NCBI GenBank assembly: GCA_023935145.1
Contig: CM043705.1
Span: forward strand, 22,622,290-22,686,289
Direction: 5' to 3'
Source of the DNA: Bretschneidera sinensis
Taxonomy: Eukaryota; Streptophyta; Magnoliopsida; Brassicales; Akaniaceae
DNA length: 64,000 nucleotides
Part shown: piece after piece, positions 33,862 through 46,112 of the stretch
Layout: every line of letters begins with the position of its first letter
Numbering within the stretch: position 1 is the first letter of the stretch
Made by a program: the position numbers and the translations under genes
The notes under the pieces: model-generated
Database searches by the model: none
The model's input: only the letters and a program-made list of their open reading frames with translations
Told to the model about the DNA's origin: nothing

Positions 33862-34671
33862 CAAATAAGGCCTCATGAAATGGGTATGTCCAACCTAACA
33901 TGGGCCTGCCCAATAAAAAATAACAAAATCTCTTATCAACTAAGCAAGGTGCAAGGTCCAAGCCCAAAGTGGAAGAAGATTCGGATGCAACAGCCTATTA
34001 GATTTAGGCCCATCATAACAGGCCCAAACAATCTGCTTTTTGAGACTTTCTTAAGCCTAAATTGAAGTTCAAGATGTCATCTTTCCAACCCAACAAGTTT
34101 CAGCCCATTTGGAGATGTGTGGAAGAAGATATGGCCGTTTGAATTCTGCTAGTTGGGTCCTCCTGAAATTCTGGGATTGTATTCTTCTTTTAGCCTTTTC
34201 CTTGATTCCTTGCATGTTTTAGGGATTGTCTCCTTCCTTGTTTTAGGGATTGTTTCATTGCATGTTTTATGGATTGTTTCCTTGCATGTTTTAGGGATTG
34301 TTTGCTTGCATGTTTTATGCCTTGTTTCCTTGCATGTTTTATGCCTTGTTTTCTTGCTTGTCCTAAGCTTAGAAGGTTGTTCTAAGCTCTATAAATACTT
34401 GTGTTTGTAAGTTGAAAAATCAGACTTGAGTTTATAAATTGAAATCAGCCTTTGGCTTTTAGAAGAGAGTTTTCTCCTTCTTGTAATTCTGTATCTCTTT
34501 GGTATAATCCTTAGAGTGGTGAATTCCTATAGTTCTGTATCCCTTGTGTTAATCCTTTGGGTGGTGATATTCTATATCTCTTTGGTGTTATCTCTTGGGT
34601 GGTGAACTCCTATCTTTCATTTCGTTGTTTGTTTGTTTAGTTTCCTTCAATTCTATTTAAATCCGGTATCA
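33828..34671 (+). repeat. B1 3' LTR
   Basis: This 844-bp LTR is almost identical to the 5' LTR; visible differences include CCTTAGC/CCTAAGC and ATCCCTTT/ATCTCTTT. Confidence 0.94.
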
Positions 34672-36246
34672 CGTTGGTTGATATTTATATGTTATTTGTT
34701 TTGTGTGATTTTCGTAAATACCTTACCCATGTTTATATTCTATATTACATGCTTATTCTGATATACATTGAGGACAATGTACGATTTAAGTGTGGGAGAG
34801 GGATTTACATCTTTTTGAGTCATATCATTGCTTTTTAGGTTTTAGGACCTCTTCCAACTCAATGATGAACCTGATTCTTAATGGTTTTTAAAGAGTTTGA
34901 CCATACTTTTAAAGATAAAACAAGAAATGTAGTTAATTTGCTTATATTATAGTCATACTTGGAAATTGAAATTTTGATGCACATTAGCCTTGATTTGAGT
35001 AATTTGTTGCCTTAGAGTGAAGCATGGAGACATATTGAATGATACTTGCATAATCCCACAATATTTGTGAGTTTTTCGAGCCTTATAATTGATTCATTAT
35101 GCATATCAATTCAAATTCTCTTCTGAGTGCATCTTGTGAATATAATGTTTTCTAGAACTTGCTTTTAAACCACTTGAGACGATCGTACATGTTCAGATTT
35201 GGAGAAGACGGAGGCAAATTAGGATTTTACCACCATGACTAAATAGCCGTTAACCTGATCATGATTTGACCCCTAGATACCATTTTGAGCTTGAATTAGC
35301 TTATTTTCTTCATTAACCCACATTCATTTACCCTTACGAACTTAAACACTTTACCTACCCATTTTCCTTAGAACTAGGGAGCTTGGATCTTGTATAATTG
35401 ATTTGTAATGTGGAGATGGTGGAAAAGCATAAGTGTGGGGGAATTTCATATGTTTCTAAGGTGGCTGTTTCAGAAAAAAAATAAAAAAATAAATAAAAGG
35501 TGTAGTAGGAAAAAAAAAAAAAAACTGTTGTGATTCAAAGAATACAAGTTCTGAAGAATTGGGAGTATTATGAGTCTTTAAAGCAAGTTGAAAGCCAAAG
35601 TGATTAAATCCACCCTATTGTGATGGAAATGTGGTACTTAATAATGATGATCTATTTATGACGTTATTGAATGCTTTCTAGTTCTAAGAAAATTTTGTGA
35701 CATCCTTTCTCTTCTTTCTTATGAAACCTTGACCCTTTAGCCCCATTACAACCCTTTCAAAGACCTTCTGATCCTTTGATGTTCTGTTTTTGATGTGGAG
35801 TGTGGGTGCACAAGCAAGCCTATGGTTTAAACTGTTTTCACAAGTGATTGAGTAATTAGTATAGCTAGCACCACATTTAAATGAGTGAAAACCAGAGTGA
35901 TGCATTGTGAGAAGTAAAATTTTATACTATTTGTGCATTAACTCGAGGGTGGCATATTACACTTACGATTGGCTGATTATTCACACACACACACTCAAAG
36001 TACGAATGTTATATAATCTTAATAACTCCGTAGCTTGTTTATTTGAGGTAAATTTGTGCTCTCCGTACTTTATTATGCCATATTACCTAAGGGATCTCTG
36101 AGACGTAAGTTGGAAGGATTAGAGTCATTTAATTTGTGTTATGTCATTGTGGTGTCATTTAGTTTATGTTGTTTCTCTTGAGATTCTACTAGGTTACATA
36201 CTATTGTTTTGCTAAGGGACTAGCCAAAGCTAAGTGTGGGGGAATT
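34672..36246 (+). other. A3 3' untranslated region, part 2
   Basis: It continues A3 after the CGTTG duplication. It contains a shorter A tract than A1 (35475-35524), a polypurine duplicate at about 35430-35446, a CA microsatellite near 35982-35994, and the true polypurine tract at 36232-36246. There is no ORF of note. Confidence 0.8.
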
Positions 36247-37955
36247 TGATAGGAACACTTTGTGTTACGTTTTTAATGCCTTTCCTACCCTATTTGGCTT
36301 TGTAATTCTCTTAACTTTGTTATTTTGAGCTTAGTTTCTTTTTTTAGTATTTAGAAAGCTTGTGAACGTGGGAATGGTAAAATAAGGTGCTAAAATGAGT
36401 TTTCCTAGTTACTTTAGGAAATCTAAGTGGATTAAGAAAATAGTCTTATCATTCTAAGAAACTTTTCTAATTATGGAAACTTTCCTTATCTATTATTTTC
36501 TGATTTCTTTCTTTGTAGGGTTCCACCTTGGAATTATTTGGATGATGTGTCAAAACACAAGAGAATATTGGAGTTCATTAGTGACATGGGTATGTCCAAC
36601 CTAACATGGGCTTGCCCAACAAAAAATCACATAATCTCTTGTCAACTAAGCAAGGTGCAAGGTCCAAGCCCAAAGTGGAGGAAGATTCGGATGCAACAGC
36701 CTACTGGATTTTGGCCCATCATAACATGCCCAAACAATATCATTTTTGAGACTTTCTTAGGTCTAAATTGAAGTTCAAGACGTCTTCTTTCCAGCCCAAC
36801 AAGTTTCAGCTCATTTGGAGATGTGTTGAAGAAGATATGACTGTTTGAATTCTACTAGTTGGGTCCTCCTGAAATTTCGGGATTGTATTCCTTTTTCTTA
36901 CTTTTGGCCATTCCTTGATTCTTTGAATGTTTTAGGGATTGTTTCCTTGCATGTTTTAGGGATTGTTTCCTTGCATGTTTCATGGCTTGTTTTTAGCATT
37001 GTTTTCTTGCTTTTCTTAAGCTTAGAGGGTTGCTCTAAGCTCTATAAATAGGGTGTTTGTAAGCTGAAAGAGATCATCTTTTCTCTTGGAACCATCTCTA
37101 CTCAAAATTCAAGAAGCAAAAGGCTGAAACACTCCATTCCTTCTCCAATTGTGAGCACATTAGGACTTTCTAAAATGTGTTCTCCTTCATCTATCATCAT
37201 AGCCGTGAGGTTCATCACCATTAACATCTCAAGCTTTCTTGAGTGTGTTCAAGAAGTGTACCCCTTACGGCTATTCTTTTTAATTGTTTCAGCCTTGGAT
37301 TCTTATGTTAGAGATTATTATTAATTCAATGAGTTGGTTAATTTTCAGATTTATTCTTTAATGTTTTTGAATTGTTCATGATATGTAGATATTAATTCAT
37401 TACATATGTTGAATTTTCAGTTCTGTTATATTGAAAACTTTGATATTGCAAATCATTGAAGGCATAATCACACTTTCGATCACCTAATTGATCTGGAGTA
37501 CGATTTAAAGTGGTAAAAGCTATGAACAATAGCCAATGTTCTGAAAATTGCATGTTCTTTATCCATGGACTTTTTCATAGGAATAAGGAACATGTTATTG
37601 AATCATAATTGCTTTTGATCTTAATGATTTGTTTAAGTAATTGTAAGGATGTGCTGAGTATTAACTTGATTGCTTAAACAAAATAACTAGCTGATGGACT
37701 TTTCCTAAGCTTAGTGATTATCTAAGAAGGAATTTATAAAGTGCATGATCTCTTTAGGCTTGCACTTTGATTCAATTCTGATATGTGATTGAGGCACGAA
37801 TTCGTTGTCTACATTGAAACAATTTGATTAGTCATTTAACAAACTTGATTTTCTGAATTGTGAGAGAAAATGATCAATTGTAAATAATTGTTCTTTAATT
37901 TCCTTATTAAATTAGTAAAAAGAAAAATCAGATCATGAAAACCCATAATCTTGTG
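36247..37955 (+). repeat. A3 3' LTR, 3'-truncated
   Basis: It begins TGATAGGAACAC and follows the family LTR to TAATCTTGTG, where it switches to C1 coding sequence (AAGAAGGCTC). The last 170 bp or so are missing. It has three 24-bp U3 units. Confidence 0.9.
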
Positions 37956-38822
37956 AAGAAGGCTCTTAAGAAGAAGTATTTGCCAGATCATTATAGGCAA
38001 GATGCTTTTCTTAAGTTCCACAACTTTCGAACAAAACAATCTCTCCGTAGAAGAATATACAGCAGAGTTCGATTATTTTATGATGCGTTGTGACATCGTA
38101 GAGCCCGAGAACAAATGGTAGCCCGCTACCTTGGAGGGTTACGTCGTGAAATCAGTAATGTTGTACAATTACAACCTTACTGGACCTACAATGATGTTTG
38201 CAAGCTAGCACTTAAGGTGGAGAAACAATTAACGGAAGGGCGTAAGAATACTTATCGACCTTTCAATCGCGATGGAATCACAAACCGGGGGAGTAGTTCG
38301 ACTTCCAAGGCCACTCCATCAACCAAAACTGCAGCTGTCAAACCACCTGCAAGGAATGAAGCTCCATCAGGTTCTAATCGCTTCAATATTTCCATTTCAA
38401 GTAGAAAATGCTTTAAATTTCATGGTTTTGGACATATTGCTTCCGATTATCCAAATCGCAAGATAATCTCCCTTGTTGAAGAAGAATTGGAAGATAATTG
38501 CTGAGGAGGAGCAAGTTGAGGACAAATCCGAGGAGGAGTTCACGTATGCGGATTAGGGAGAGTCTCTTGTTATTCGTAGACTCTTGAAGTCAACTTATGC
38601 AGAAGATGATTGGCTTCGAAACAACATTTTCCACACCAAATGCACTTCCAATGGCAAGGTGTGTAATGTCATCATTGATGGGGGAAGTTGTGAGAATGTG
38701 GTGTCTACAACCATGGTGGAGAAGCTGAATCTAAAAACAGAAGCTCATTCCCATCCTTACAAACTTCAATGGCTTCGAAAAGGCAACAATATTCAGGTAA
38801 CTAAGAAATGCTTAGTTCAATT
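37956..38822 (+). pseudogene. C1 gag-protease fragment
   Basis: It matches C2 gag from the [10 protein letters not shown] region to the protease. It has at least three frameshifts (near 38032, 38107 and 38500), an altered zinc knuckle (CFKFHGFGH, second Cys changed to Phe) and a TAG at 38554-38556. The protease motif [10 protein letters not shown] remains. The reading stops at CLVQF, where B2 inserted. Confidence 0.9.
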
Positions 38823-39590
38823 TGACACAGGTGTGTCCAACCTAACATGGGCCTGGCCAACAAAATATAACAAAATCTCTTATCAACTAAGCAAGGTGCA
38901 AGGTCCAAGCCCAAAGTGGAAGAAGATTCGGACGCAACAGTCTATTAGATTTAGGCCCATTATAACAGGCCCAAACGATATGCTTTTTGAGACTTTCTTA
39001 AGCCTAACTTGAATTTCAAGATGTCATCTTTCCAACCCAACAAGTTTCAGCCCATTTGGAGATGTGTGGAAGAAGATATGACCCTTTGGATTCTGCCAGT
39101 TGGGTCCTCCTGAAATTCCGGGATGGTATTCTTCTTTTGGTCTTTTCCTTGATTCCTTGCATGTTTTAGGGATTGTCTTCCTTGTTTTAGGGATTGTTTC
39201 ATTGCGTGTTTTATGGATTGTTTCCTTACATGTTTTAGGGATTGTTTGCTTGATGTTTTATGCCTTGTTTTCTTGCTTGTCCTAAGCTTCGAGGGTTGTT
39301 TTAAGCTCTATAAATACTTGTGTTTGTAAGTTGAAAAATCAGACTTGAGTTTATAAATTGAAATCAGCCTTTGGCTTTTAGAAGAGAGTTTTCTCCTTCT
39401 TGTAATTCTGTATCTCTTTGGTATAGTCCTTAGAGTGGTGAATTCCTATAGTTCTGTATCCCTTGTGTTAATCCTTTGGGTGGTGATATTCTATATCCCT
39501 TTGGTGTTATCTCTTGGGTGGTGAACTCCTATCTTTCATTTCGTTGTTTGTTTGTTTAGTTTCCTGCAATTCTATTTAAATCCGGTATCA
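38823..39590 (+). repeat. B2 5' LTR
   Basis: This 768-bp LTR starts TGACACAGGTGTGTCC directly followed by AACCTAACATGGGCC, without the extra segment of B1. It has about five degenerate 24-bp units. The following primer site is mutated (TGGTATTAGAAC at 39594-39605). Confidence 0.92.
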
Positions 39591-39659
39591 AATTGGTATT
39601 AGAACTTTGGTTTCTCAAGTGTGATATCTAACACCTTGATTTCCATAGTTCTTGTTATT

Positions 39660-41873
39660 ATGGCTCGTCGTGGTCAAGCTATTCCAGTAGCAGCTCCAGA
39701 AGCACCACCGCAAGGAGATCCGCAAGATATCGAGATTGAAGCCTTGAGGAGACAAGTGCAGCAACTTGAACATCACCTAGAGCGTTATGGAACTTCTGAA
39801 CATGGTGCCCCTCATCATGGCTTAGACGTTGAAGTTTCCAGCAATGATGGAGACGAAGTTAATCCTTTTCACCAAGCTCGTAGTCACGCCTCAAGTGACA
39901 GCACACCACCTCACCCCCGTGAGTTAGGAAATCATGTTTTCCAACGTGATTATGATGTCAAGGTGGACATTCCAGAATTTGAAGGAAGGATGCAACCAGA
40001 TGATTTCATTGATTGGCTTACTACCGCTGAGCGAATCTTTGATTTCAAAGATGTTCCAGAAAATCGTAAAGTGAAAGTTGTTGCCATCAAGCTAAGGAAA
40101 CATGCTTCAATCTGGTGGGAGCATTTGAAGAGGCAGCGAGAACGTGAAAGAAGAGTACGTATTACAACCTGGACAAAGATGAGGAGAGAGCTAAAAAGAA
40201 AGTATTTACCTGACCACTACAAACAAGATGCTTTTATGAAATTTCATAATTTCAAGCAAAGGGAGTTGTCCATGAAGGAGTATACAGCAGCGTTTGATCA
40301 TCTAATGATTTGTTGTGATGTTGTTAAGCAAGAGGAGCAGATGATAGCCCGCTATCTTGGTGGGTTACTTGTTGAAATTAGTGATGTGGTGCAGCTGCAA
40401 CCATATTGGACTTACAATGATGTTTGCATACTAGCTATGAAGGTGGAGAAGCAACTAAAAGAAAAACGTGGCAGTTGTTTTCGATCCTTTATTCAAGATG
40501 GAGTTTCTAATCGTGGGAGTGGTTCCACTTCTAAAACCACGACCGTACCCAAGGCAGTCGCGGGCAAGCAAAGGAATGAAACTACATCAAGTTCAAATCG
40601 TCCAGTCATTTCCAATACAACTCGAAGGTGTTTCAAATGTCAAGATTTTGGACATATTGCTTCTGATTGTACAAATCATAAAATGGTGTCTCTTATGGAA
40701 GAAGACATGGAAACGGAAGGTGAGCATGATTTTTCACCAGAAACTAATGAACATGTTGCTGTGGAAGAAGAAATCACTTATGCTGATCGAGGGGAGGCTC
40801 TTGTGGTTCAAAGAAGCCTCAACGTAACCTATGTGGAAGATAAATGGTTGCAGAACAATATTTTTCAAACTAGATACACTTCTCATGGAAAGGTCTGTAA
40901 TGTCATCATTGATGGAGGAGGTTGTGAAAATGTTGTGGCATCAACAATGGTGGAGAAATCGAAGTTAAAAACTGAAGATCATCCGGAACCTTACAAATTC
41001 CAGTGGCTTCGCAAAGGCAATGAAGTGAAGGTAAATAAAAGATACTTGGTTGAATTTTCCATTAGCAAGAATTATAAAGATGCTGTAGTTTGTGACATAG
41101 TGCCTATGGATGCATATCATTTGTTGCTTGATAGACCTTGGCAGTATGATAGAAAGACTAAACATGACGGTTTCAAAAATACTTATTCTTTTGAAAAGGA
41201 TGGAGTTAAGGTCCTTTTGGTTCCATTGAAAATGGTTCATGTTCCTAAACCTTCTTTTGGGAAGGGAACTAATTTGTCGACCAGATCTGGGGTTGAGAAA
41301 GCATTGATGGAGAATGGTGAAGGCTTTGCAATTGTGGTAAGGGAAGAGAAAGAACCAACAGAAATTCCCCCTTCTTTGATTCCATTCGTCATGGAATTTA
41401 GTGATGTTGTTACAGAGGAAATTCCCCATGGCGTTCCATCTATGAGAGATATGCAGCATTGCATTGATCTTGTACTAGGATCTGTGTGGCCTAACAAACA
41501 AGCCTATCGATTGAACCTTAAGGACCATGAAGTATTACAGAGACAAATTGAAGAGTTGATCAAAAAGGGACTTGTTAGAGAGGGCATGAGTCCTTGTACT
41601 GTTCCAACTCTCCTTGTTCCCAAAAAAGATGGCTCTTGGTGTATGTGCATTGATAGTAGAGCGGTGAATAAGATCACCATCAGATATCGCTTTCCTATTC
41701 CGCGATTAGGTGATCTTCTTGACCAGATTTATGGAGCGGTTATTTTCTCAAAAATTGATCTTCGCAGCGGTTATCACAAAATCAGAATGAGGTCGGGAGA
41801 CAAGGGGAAAATAGCATTTAAGACTAGAGAGGGGCTGTATGAATGGATGGTGATGCCTTTTGGGCTCTCTAAT
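39660..41873 (+). pseudogene. B2 gag-protease-RT, 5' part
   Basis: This is open from MARRGQAIP to MPFGLSN in the RT palm, where B3 inserted; the TGA that ends the frame belongs to the B3 LTR. Gag, an intact knuckle [14 protein letters not shown] and protease IIDGGG are present. The protein would lack the YFDD motif, so it is inactive as RT. Confidence 0.9.
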
Positions 41874-42694
41874 TGATACCGGATTTAAATAGAATTGAAG
41901 GAAACTAAACAAACAAACAACAAAATGAAAGATAAGAGTTCACCACCCAAGAGATAACACCAAAGGGATATAGAATATCACCACCCAAAGGATTAACACA
42001 AGGGATACAGAACTATAGGAATTCACCACTCTAAGGATTATACCAAAGAGATACAGAATTACAAGAAGGAGAAAACTCTCTTCTCAAAAGCCAAAGGCTA
42101 ATTTCAATTTATAAACTCAAGTCTGATTTTTCAACTTACAAACACAAGTATTTATAGAGCTTAGAACAACCCTCTAAGCTTAGGACAAGCAAGAAAACAA
42201 GGCATAAAACATGCAAGCAAACAATCCCTAAAACATGCAAGGAAACAATCCATAAAACATGCAATGAAACAATCCCTAAAACAAGGAAGGAGACAATCCC
42301 TAAAACATGCAAGGAATCAAGGAAAAGGCCAAAAGAAGAATACAATCCCGGAATTTCAGGAGGACCCAACTAGCAGAATTCAAACGGCCATATCTTCTTC
42401 CACACATCTCCAAATGGGCTGAAACTTGTTGGATTGGAAAGATGACATCTTGAACTTCAATTTAGGCTTAAGAAAGTCTCAAAAAGCAGATCGTTTGGGC
42501 CTGGTATGATCAGCCTAAATCCAGTAGGCTGTTGCATCCGAATCTTCTTCCACTTTGGGCTTGGACCTTGCATCTTGCTTGGTTGATAAGAGATTTTGTT
42601 ATTTTTTGTTGGGTAGGCCCATGTTAGGTTGGACATGCCCATTTCATGAGGCCTTATTTGTTAGGTTAAAGGTTTGTCTGACACACCTGTGTCA
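41874..42694 (-). repeat. B3 3' LTR
   Basis: It runs from TGATACCGG to CCTGTGTCA on the plus strand and has five 24-bp units. It differs from the 5' LTR at the end (TTTGTCTGACAC versus TTTGTTGGACAC). Confidence 0.94.
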
Positions 42695-45222
42695 GACTCC
42701 CCCGGTTGATGAAGACTTGCCCCCAAGTCCACTTGGTCTTCTTGATCCTCAACGTAAGGAGAAAGATCTTCTTGGCTGAGCACAGCATCAATTCCCACTC
42801 CGGACGCATCACAATCAACTTCAAAAAGCTTGCTAAAATCTAGAAGTATCAGCACTGTCTCTTTTCGAAGAGTTTGAAACACTTGATAAAGGTGCTCCAT
42901 ATGATCTCGTTGAGTTTTGCTGTAAATCAGAATGTCATCGAAATACACAACAACAAAAAGCCCAATGAGAGGCTTAAACACATGATTCATCAGTCGCATA
43001 AAAGTGCCAGGAGCATTAGAGAGCCCAAAAGGCATCACCATCCATTCATACAGCCCCTCTCTAGTCTTGAATGCTATTTTCCACTTGTCTCCCGACCTCA
43101 TTCTGATTTTTTGATAACCGCTGCGAAGATCAATTTTTGAGAAAATAACAGCTCCATAAATCTGGTCAAGAAGATCACCTAATCGCGGAATAGGAAAGCG
43201 ATATCTGATGGTGATCTTATTCATCGCTCTACTATCAATGCACATACGCCAAGAGCCATCTTTTTTGGGAACAAGGAGTGTCGGAACAGCATAAGGACTC
43301 ATGCCCTCTCTAACAAGCCCCTTTTCGATCAACTCTTCAATTTGTCTCTGTAATACTTCATGCTCCTTAAGATTCATCCAATAAGCTGCTTTGTTAGGTA
43401 AAACAGAACCTGGAATAAGATCAATATGGTGCTGTATACCCCTCATAGGTGGAAGGCCCGGTGGAAGTTCTTCAGGAATAATATCAAGGAATCCCTTAAG
43501 AAGTGGTTGTATTATAAGTGGAATCTTAATGGGATCTTTCTTTTCAACAACCATAAGAGCGTACCCCTCTCCACATTCTGTTAAAGTTTTCTCAACTTCA
43601 CCTACAGAAAGTAAACTACAACTGTCCCTTTTAGAAGGTTTAGGAGTGAATATCATTTTCAGTGGGGCTAAAGTCACTTTAATTCCATTCTTTACAAAAG
43701 AATAGGTGTTTTTGAGACCATCATGGATAACTTTCCTATCATACTGCCATGGCCTACCAAGTAGTATATGACATGCATCCATAGGGACAACATCACACAT
43801 AACTTCATCCTCATAACTTTTCCCAATGGAGAATTGAACTAAGCATTTCTTAGTTACCTGAATATCGTTGCCTTTTCGAAGCCATTGAAGTTTGTAGGGA
43901 TGGGAATGAGCTTCTGTTTTTAGATTCAGCTTCTCCACCATGGTTGTAGACACCACATTCTCACAACTTCCCCCATCAATGATGACATTACACACCTTGC
44001 CATTGGAAGTGCATTTGGTGTGGAAAATGTTGTTTCGAAGCCAATCATCTTCTGCATAAGTTGACTTCAAGAGTCTACGAATAACAAGAGACTCTCCCTG
44101 ATCCGCATACGTGAACTCCTCCTCGGATTCGTCCTCAACTTGCTCCTCCTCAGCATTATCTTCCAATTCTTCTTCAACAAGGGAGATTATCTTGCGATTT
44201 GGACAATCGGAAGCAATATGTCCAAAACCATGACATTTAAAGCATTTTCTACTTGAATTAGAATTATTGAAGCGATTAGAACCTGATGGAGCTTCATTCC
44301 TTGTAGGTGGTTTGACAGCTGCAGTTTTGGTTGATGGAGTGGCCTTGGAAGTAGAACTACTCCCCTGGTTTGTGATTCCATCGCGATTGAAAGGTCGATA
44401 AGTATTCTTACGCCCTTCCATTAATTGTTTCTCCACCTTTAGTGCTAGCTTGCAAACATCATTGTAGGTCCAGTAAGGTTGTAATTGTACAACATTACTG
44501 ATTTCACGACGTAACCCTCCAAGGTAGCGGGCTACCATTTGTTCTTCGGGCTCTACGATGTCACAACGCATCATAGAATAATCGAACTCTGCTGTATATT
44601 CTTCCACGGAGAGATCGTTTTGTCGAAAGTTGTGGAACTTAAGAAAAGCATCTTGCCTATAATGATCTGGCAAATACTTCTTCTTAAGAGCCTTCTTCAT
44701 CTTTGCCCATGTCACAATGCGACTCTTCCTTTCACGTTCTCGCTGCCTCTTAAGGTGTTCCCACCAAATAGAAGCATGTTTTCGTAGCTTGATGGCAACA
44801 AGCTTCACCTTCTTGTGATCTGCAACATCTTTGTAATCAAAGATCCGCTCAATGGTGTTAAGCCAATCAATGAATTCATCGGGTTGCATTCTTCCTTCAA
44901 ATTCTGGAATGTCCACCTTGACGTCATAATCACGTTGGAAAACGTGATTTCTTAGCTCACGGGGGTGAGGTGGCGTGCTGTCATTTGAGGCATGGCTACG
45001 AGCTTGGTGAAAAGGATTAACTTCATCTCCATCATTGCTGGAAACTTCAGCATCTGAGCCATGATGAGGAGCACCATGTTCAGAAGTTTCATAACGCTCT
45101 AGGCGTTGTTCGAGTTGCTGCACTTGTCTCCTCAAGGCTTCCAGCTCGATATCTCGCGGGTCTCCTTGCGGTGCTGGAGCTGCTATTGGAATAGCTTGAC
45201 CACGACGACCACGACCAGCCAT
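42661..45222 (-). CDS. B3 gag-protease-truncated RT fusion ORF
   Basis: This is an uninterrupted 853-residue ORF starting MAGRGRRG. The knuckle [14 protein letters not shown] is intact and the protease motif is IIDGGS. Up to NKAAY it follows C2; from LKEHEVLQRQ onward it follows B1, placing a recombination point near 43370-43372. RT has YFDD, then the same two in-frame deletions as B1 (after TLRKE and after LSQE). It ends ten or so residues inside the 3' LTR. The gag portion looks functional; RT should be dead. The polypurine tract is at 42695-42707. Confidence 0.9.
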   Translation of the reverse strand: MAGRGRRGQAIPIAAPAPQGDPRDIELEALRRQVQQLEQRLERYETSEHGAPHHGSDAEVSSNDGDEVNPFHQARSHASNDSTPPHPRELRNHVFQRDYDVKVDIPEFEGRMQPDEFIDWLNTIERIFDYKDVADHKKVKLVAIKLRKHASIWWEHLKRQRERERKSRIVTWAKMKKALKKKYLPDHYRQDAFLKFHNFRQNDLSVEEYTAEFDYSMMRCDIVEPEEQMVARYLGGLRREISNVVQLQPYWTYNDVCKLALKVEKQLMEGRKNTYRPFNRDGITNQGSSSTSKATPSTKTAAVKPPTRNEAPSGSNRFNNSNSSRKCFKCHGFGHIASDCPNRKIISLVEEELEDNAEEEQVEDESEEEFTYADQGESLVIRRLLKSTYAEDDWLRNNIFHTKCTSNGKVCNVIIDGGSCENVVSTTMVEKLNLKTEAHSHPYKLQWLRKGNDIQVTKKCLVQFSIGKSYEDEVMCDVVPMDACHILLGRPWQYDRKVIHDGLKNTYSFVKNGIKVTLAPLKMIFTPKPSKRDSCSLLSVGEVEKTLTECGEGYALMVVEKKDPIKIPLIIQPLLKGFLDIIPEELPPGLPPMRGIQHHIDLIPGSVLPNKAAYWMNLKEHEVLQRQIEELIEKGLVREGMSPYAVPTLLVPKKDGSWRMCIDSRAMNKITIRYRFPIPRLGDLLDQIYGAVIFSKIDLRSGYQKIRMRSGDKWKIAFKTREGLYEWMVMPFGLSNAPGTFMRLMNHVFKPLIGLFVVVYFDDILIYSKTQRDHMEHLYQVFQTLRKETVLILLDFSKLFEVDCDASGVGIDAVLSQEDLSPYVEDQEDQVDLGASLHQPGESDTGVSDKPLT

Positions 45223-45275
45223 AATAACAAGAACTATGGAAATCAAGGTGTTAGATATCACACTTGAGAAACCAA

Positions 45276-45288
45276 AGCTCTGATACCA
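45276..45288 (-). other. B3 primer binding site (initiator tRNA-Met)
   Basis: GCTCTGATACCA on the plus strand is the reverse complement of the initiator-Met primer site, three bases from the 5' LTR. Confidence 0.88.
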
Positions 45289-45291
45289 ATT

Positions 45292-46112
45292 TGATACCGG
45301 ATTTAAATAGAATTGAAGGAAACTAAACAAACAAACAACAAAATGAAAGATAAGAGTTCACCACCCAAGAGATAACACCAAAGGGATATAGAATATCACC
45401 ACCCAAAGGATTAACACAAGGGATACAGAACTATAGGAATTCACCACTCTAAGGATTATACCAAAGAGATACAGAATTACAAGAAGGAGAAAACTCTCTT
45501 CTCAAAAGCCAAAGGCTAATTTCAATTTATAAACTCAAGTCTGATTTTTCAACTTACAAACACAAGTATTTATAGAGCTTAGAACAACCCTCTAAGCTTA
45601 GGACAAGCAAGAAAACAAGGCATAAAACATGCAAGCAAACAATCCCTAAAACATGCAAGGAAACAATCCATAAAACATGCAATGAAACAATCCCTAAAAC
45701 AAGGAAGGAGACAATCCCTAAAACATGCAAGGAATCAAGGAAAAGGCCAAAAGAAGAATACAATCCCGGAATTTCAGGAGGACCCAACTAGCAGAATTCA
45801 AACGGCCATATCTTCTTCCACACATCTCCAAATGGGCTGAAACTTGTTGGATTGGAAAGATGACATCTTGAACTTCAATTTAGGCTTAAGAAAGTCTCAA
45901 AAAGCAGATCGTTTGGGCCTGGTATGATCAGCCTAAATCCAGTAGGCTGTTGCATCCGAATCTTCTTCCACTTTGGGCTTGGACCTTGCATCTTGCTTGG
46001 TTGATAAGAGATTTTGTTATTTTTTGTTGGGTAGGCCCATGTTAGGTTGGACATGCCCATTTCATGAGGCCTTATTTGTTAGGTTAAAGGTTTGTTGGAC
46101 ACACCTGTGTCA
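45292..46112 (-). repeat. B3 5' LTR
   Basis: This 821-bp LTR is the partner of 41874-42694. A minus-strand TATA box is near 45567-45574. Confidence 0.94.

Larger units (their letters stand above)
30372..34671 (+). mobile_element. B1: non-autonomous Ty3/gypsy element
   Basis: This 4.3-kb element is flanked by a perfect CGTTG duplication (30367-30371, 34672-34676). The empty site is seen once in A1 (TTTACGTTGG near 18990). It has two 844-bp LTRs with about three visible substitutions, so it is young. The internal region is only 2.6 kb because part of RT, all of RNase H beyond its start, and integrase have been deleted. Confidence 0.95.
26144..37955 (+). mobile_element. A3: Athila-like remnant carrying B1
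   Basis: A3 lacks its 5' LTR, leader and most of gag. Its 3' region is interrupted by B1 at 30372-34671, and its 3' LTR (36247-37955) is cut short where C1 begins. The polypurine tract at 36232-36246 is intact. Confidence 0.88.
41874..46112 (-). mobile_element. B3: non-autonomous mosaic family B element
   Basis: This 4.24-kb minus-strand element is flanked by CTAAT at 41869-41873 and 46113-46117; B1 has the empty site once (CTCTCTAATGCTCC near 33500). Both LTRs are 821 bp and almost identical, so insertion is recent. Gag and protease are subtype c while RT is subtype b. Confidence 0.95.
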
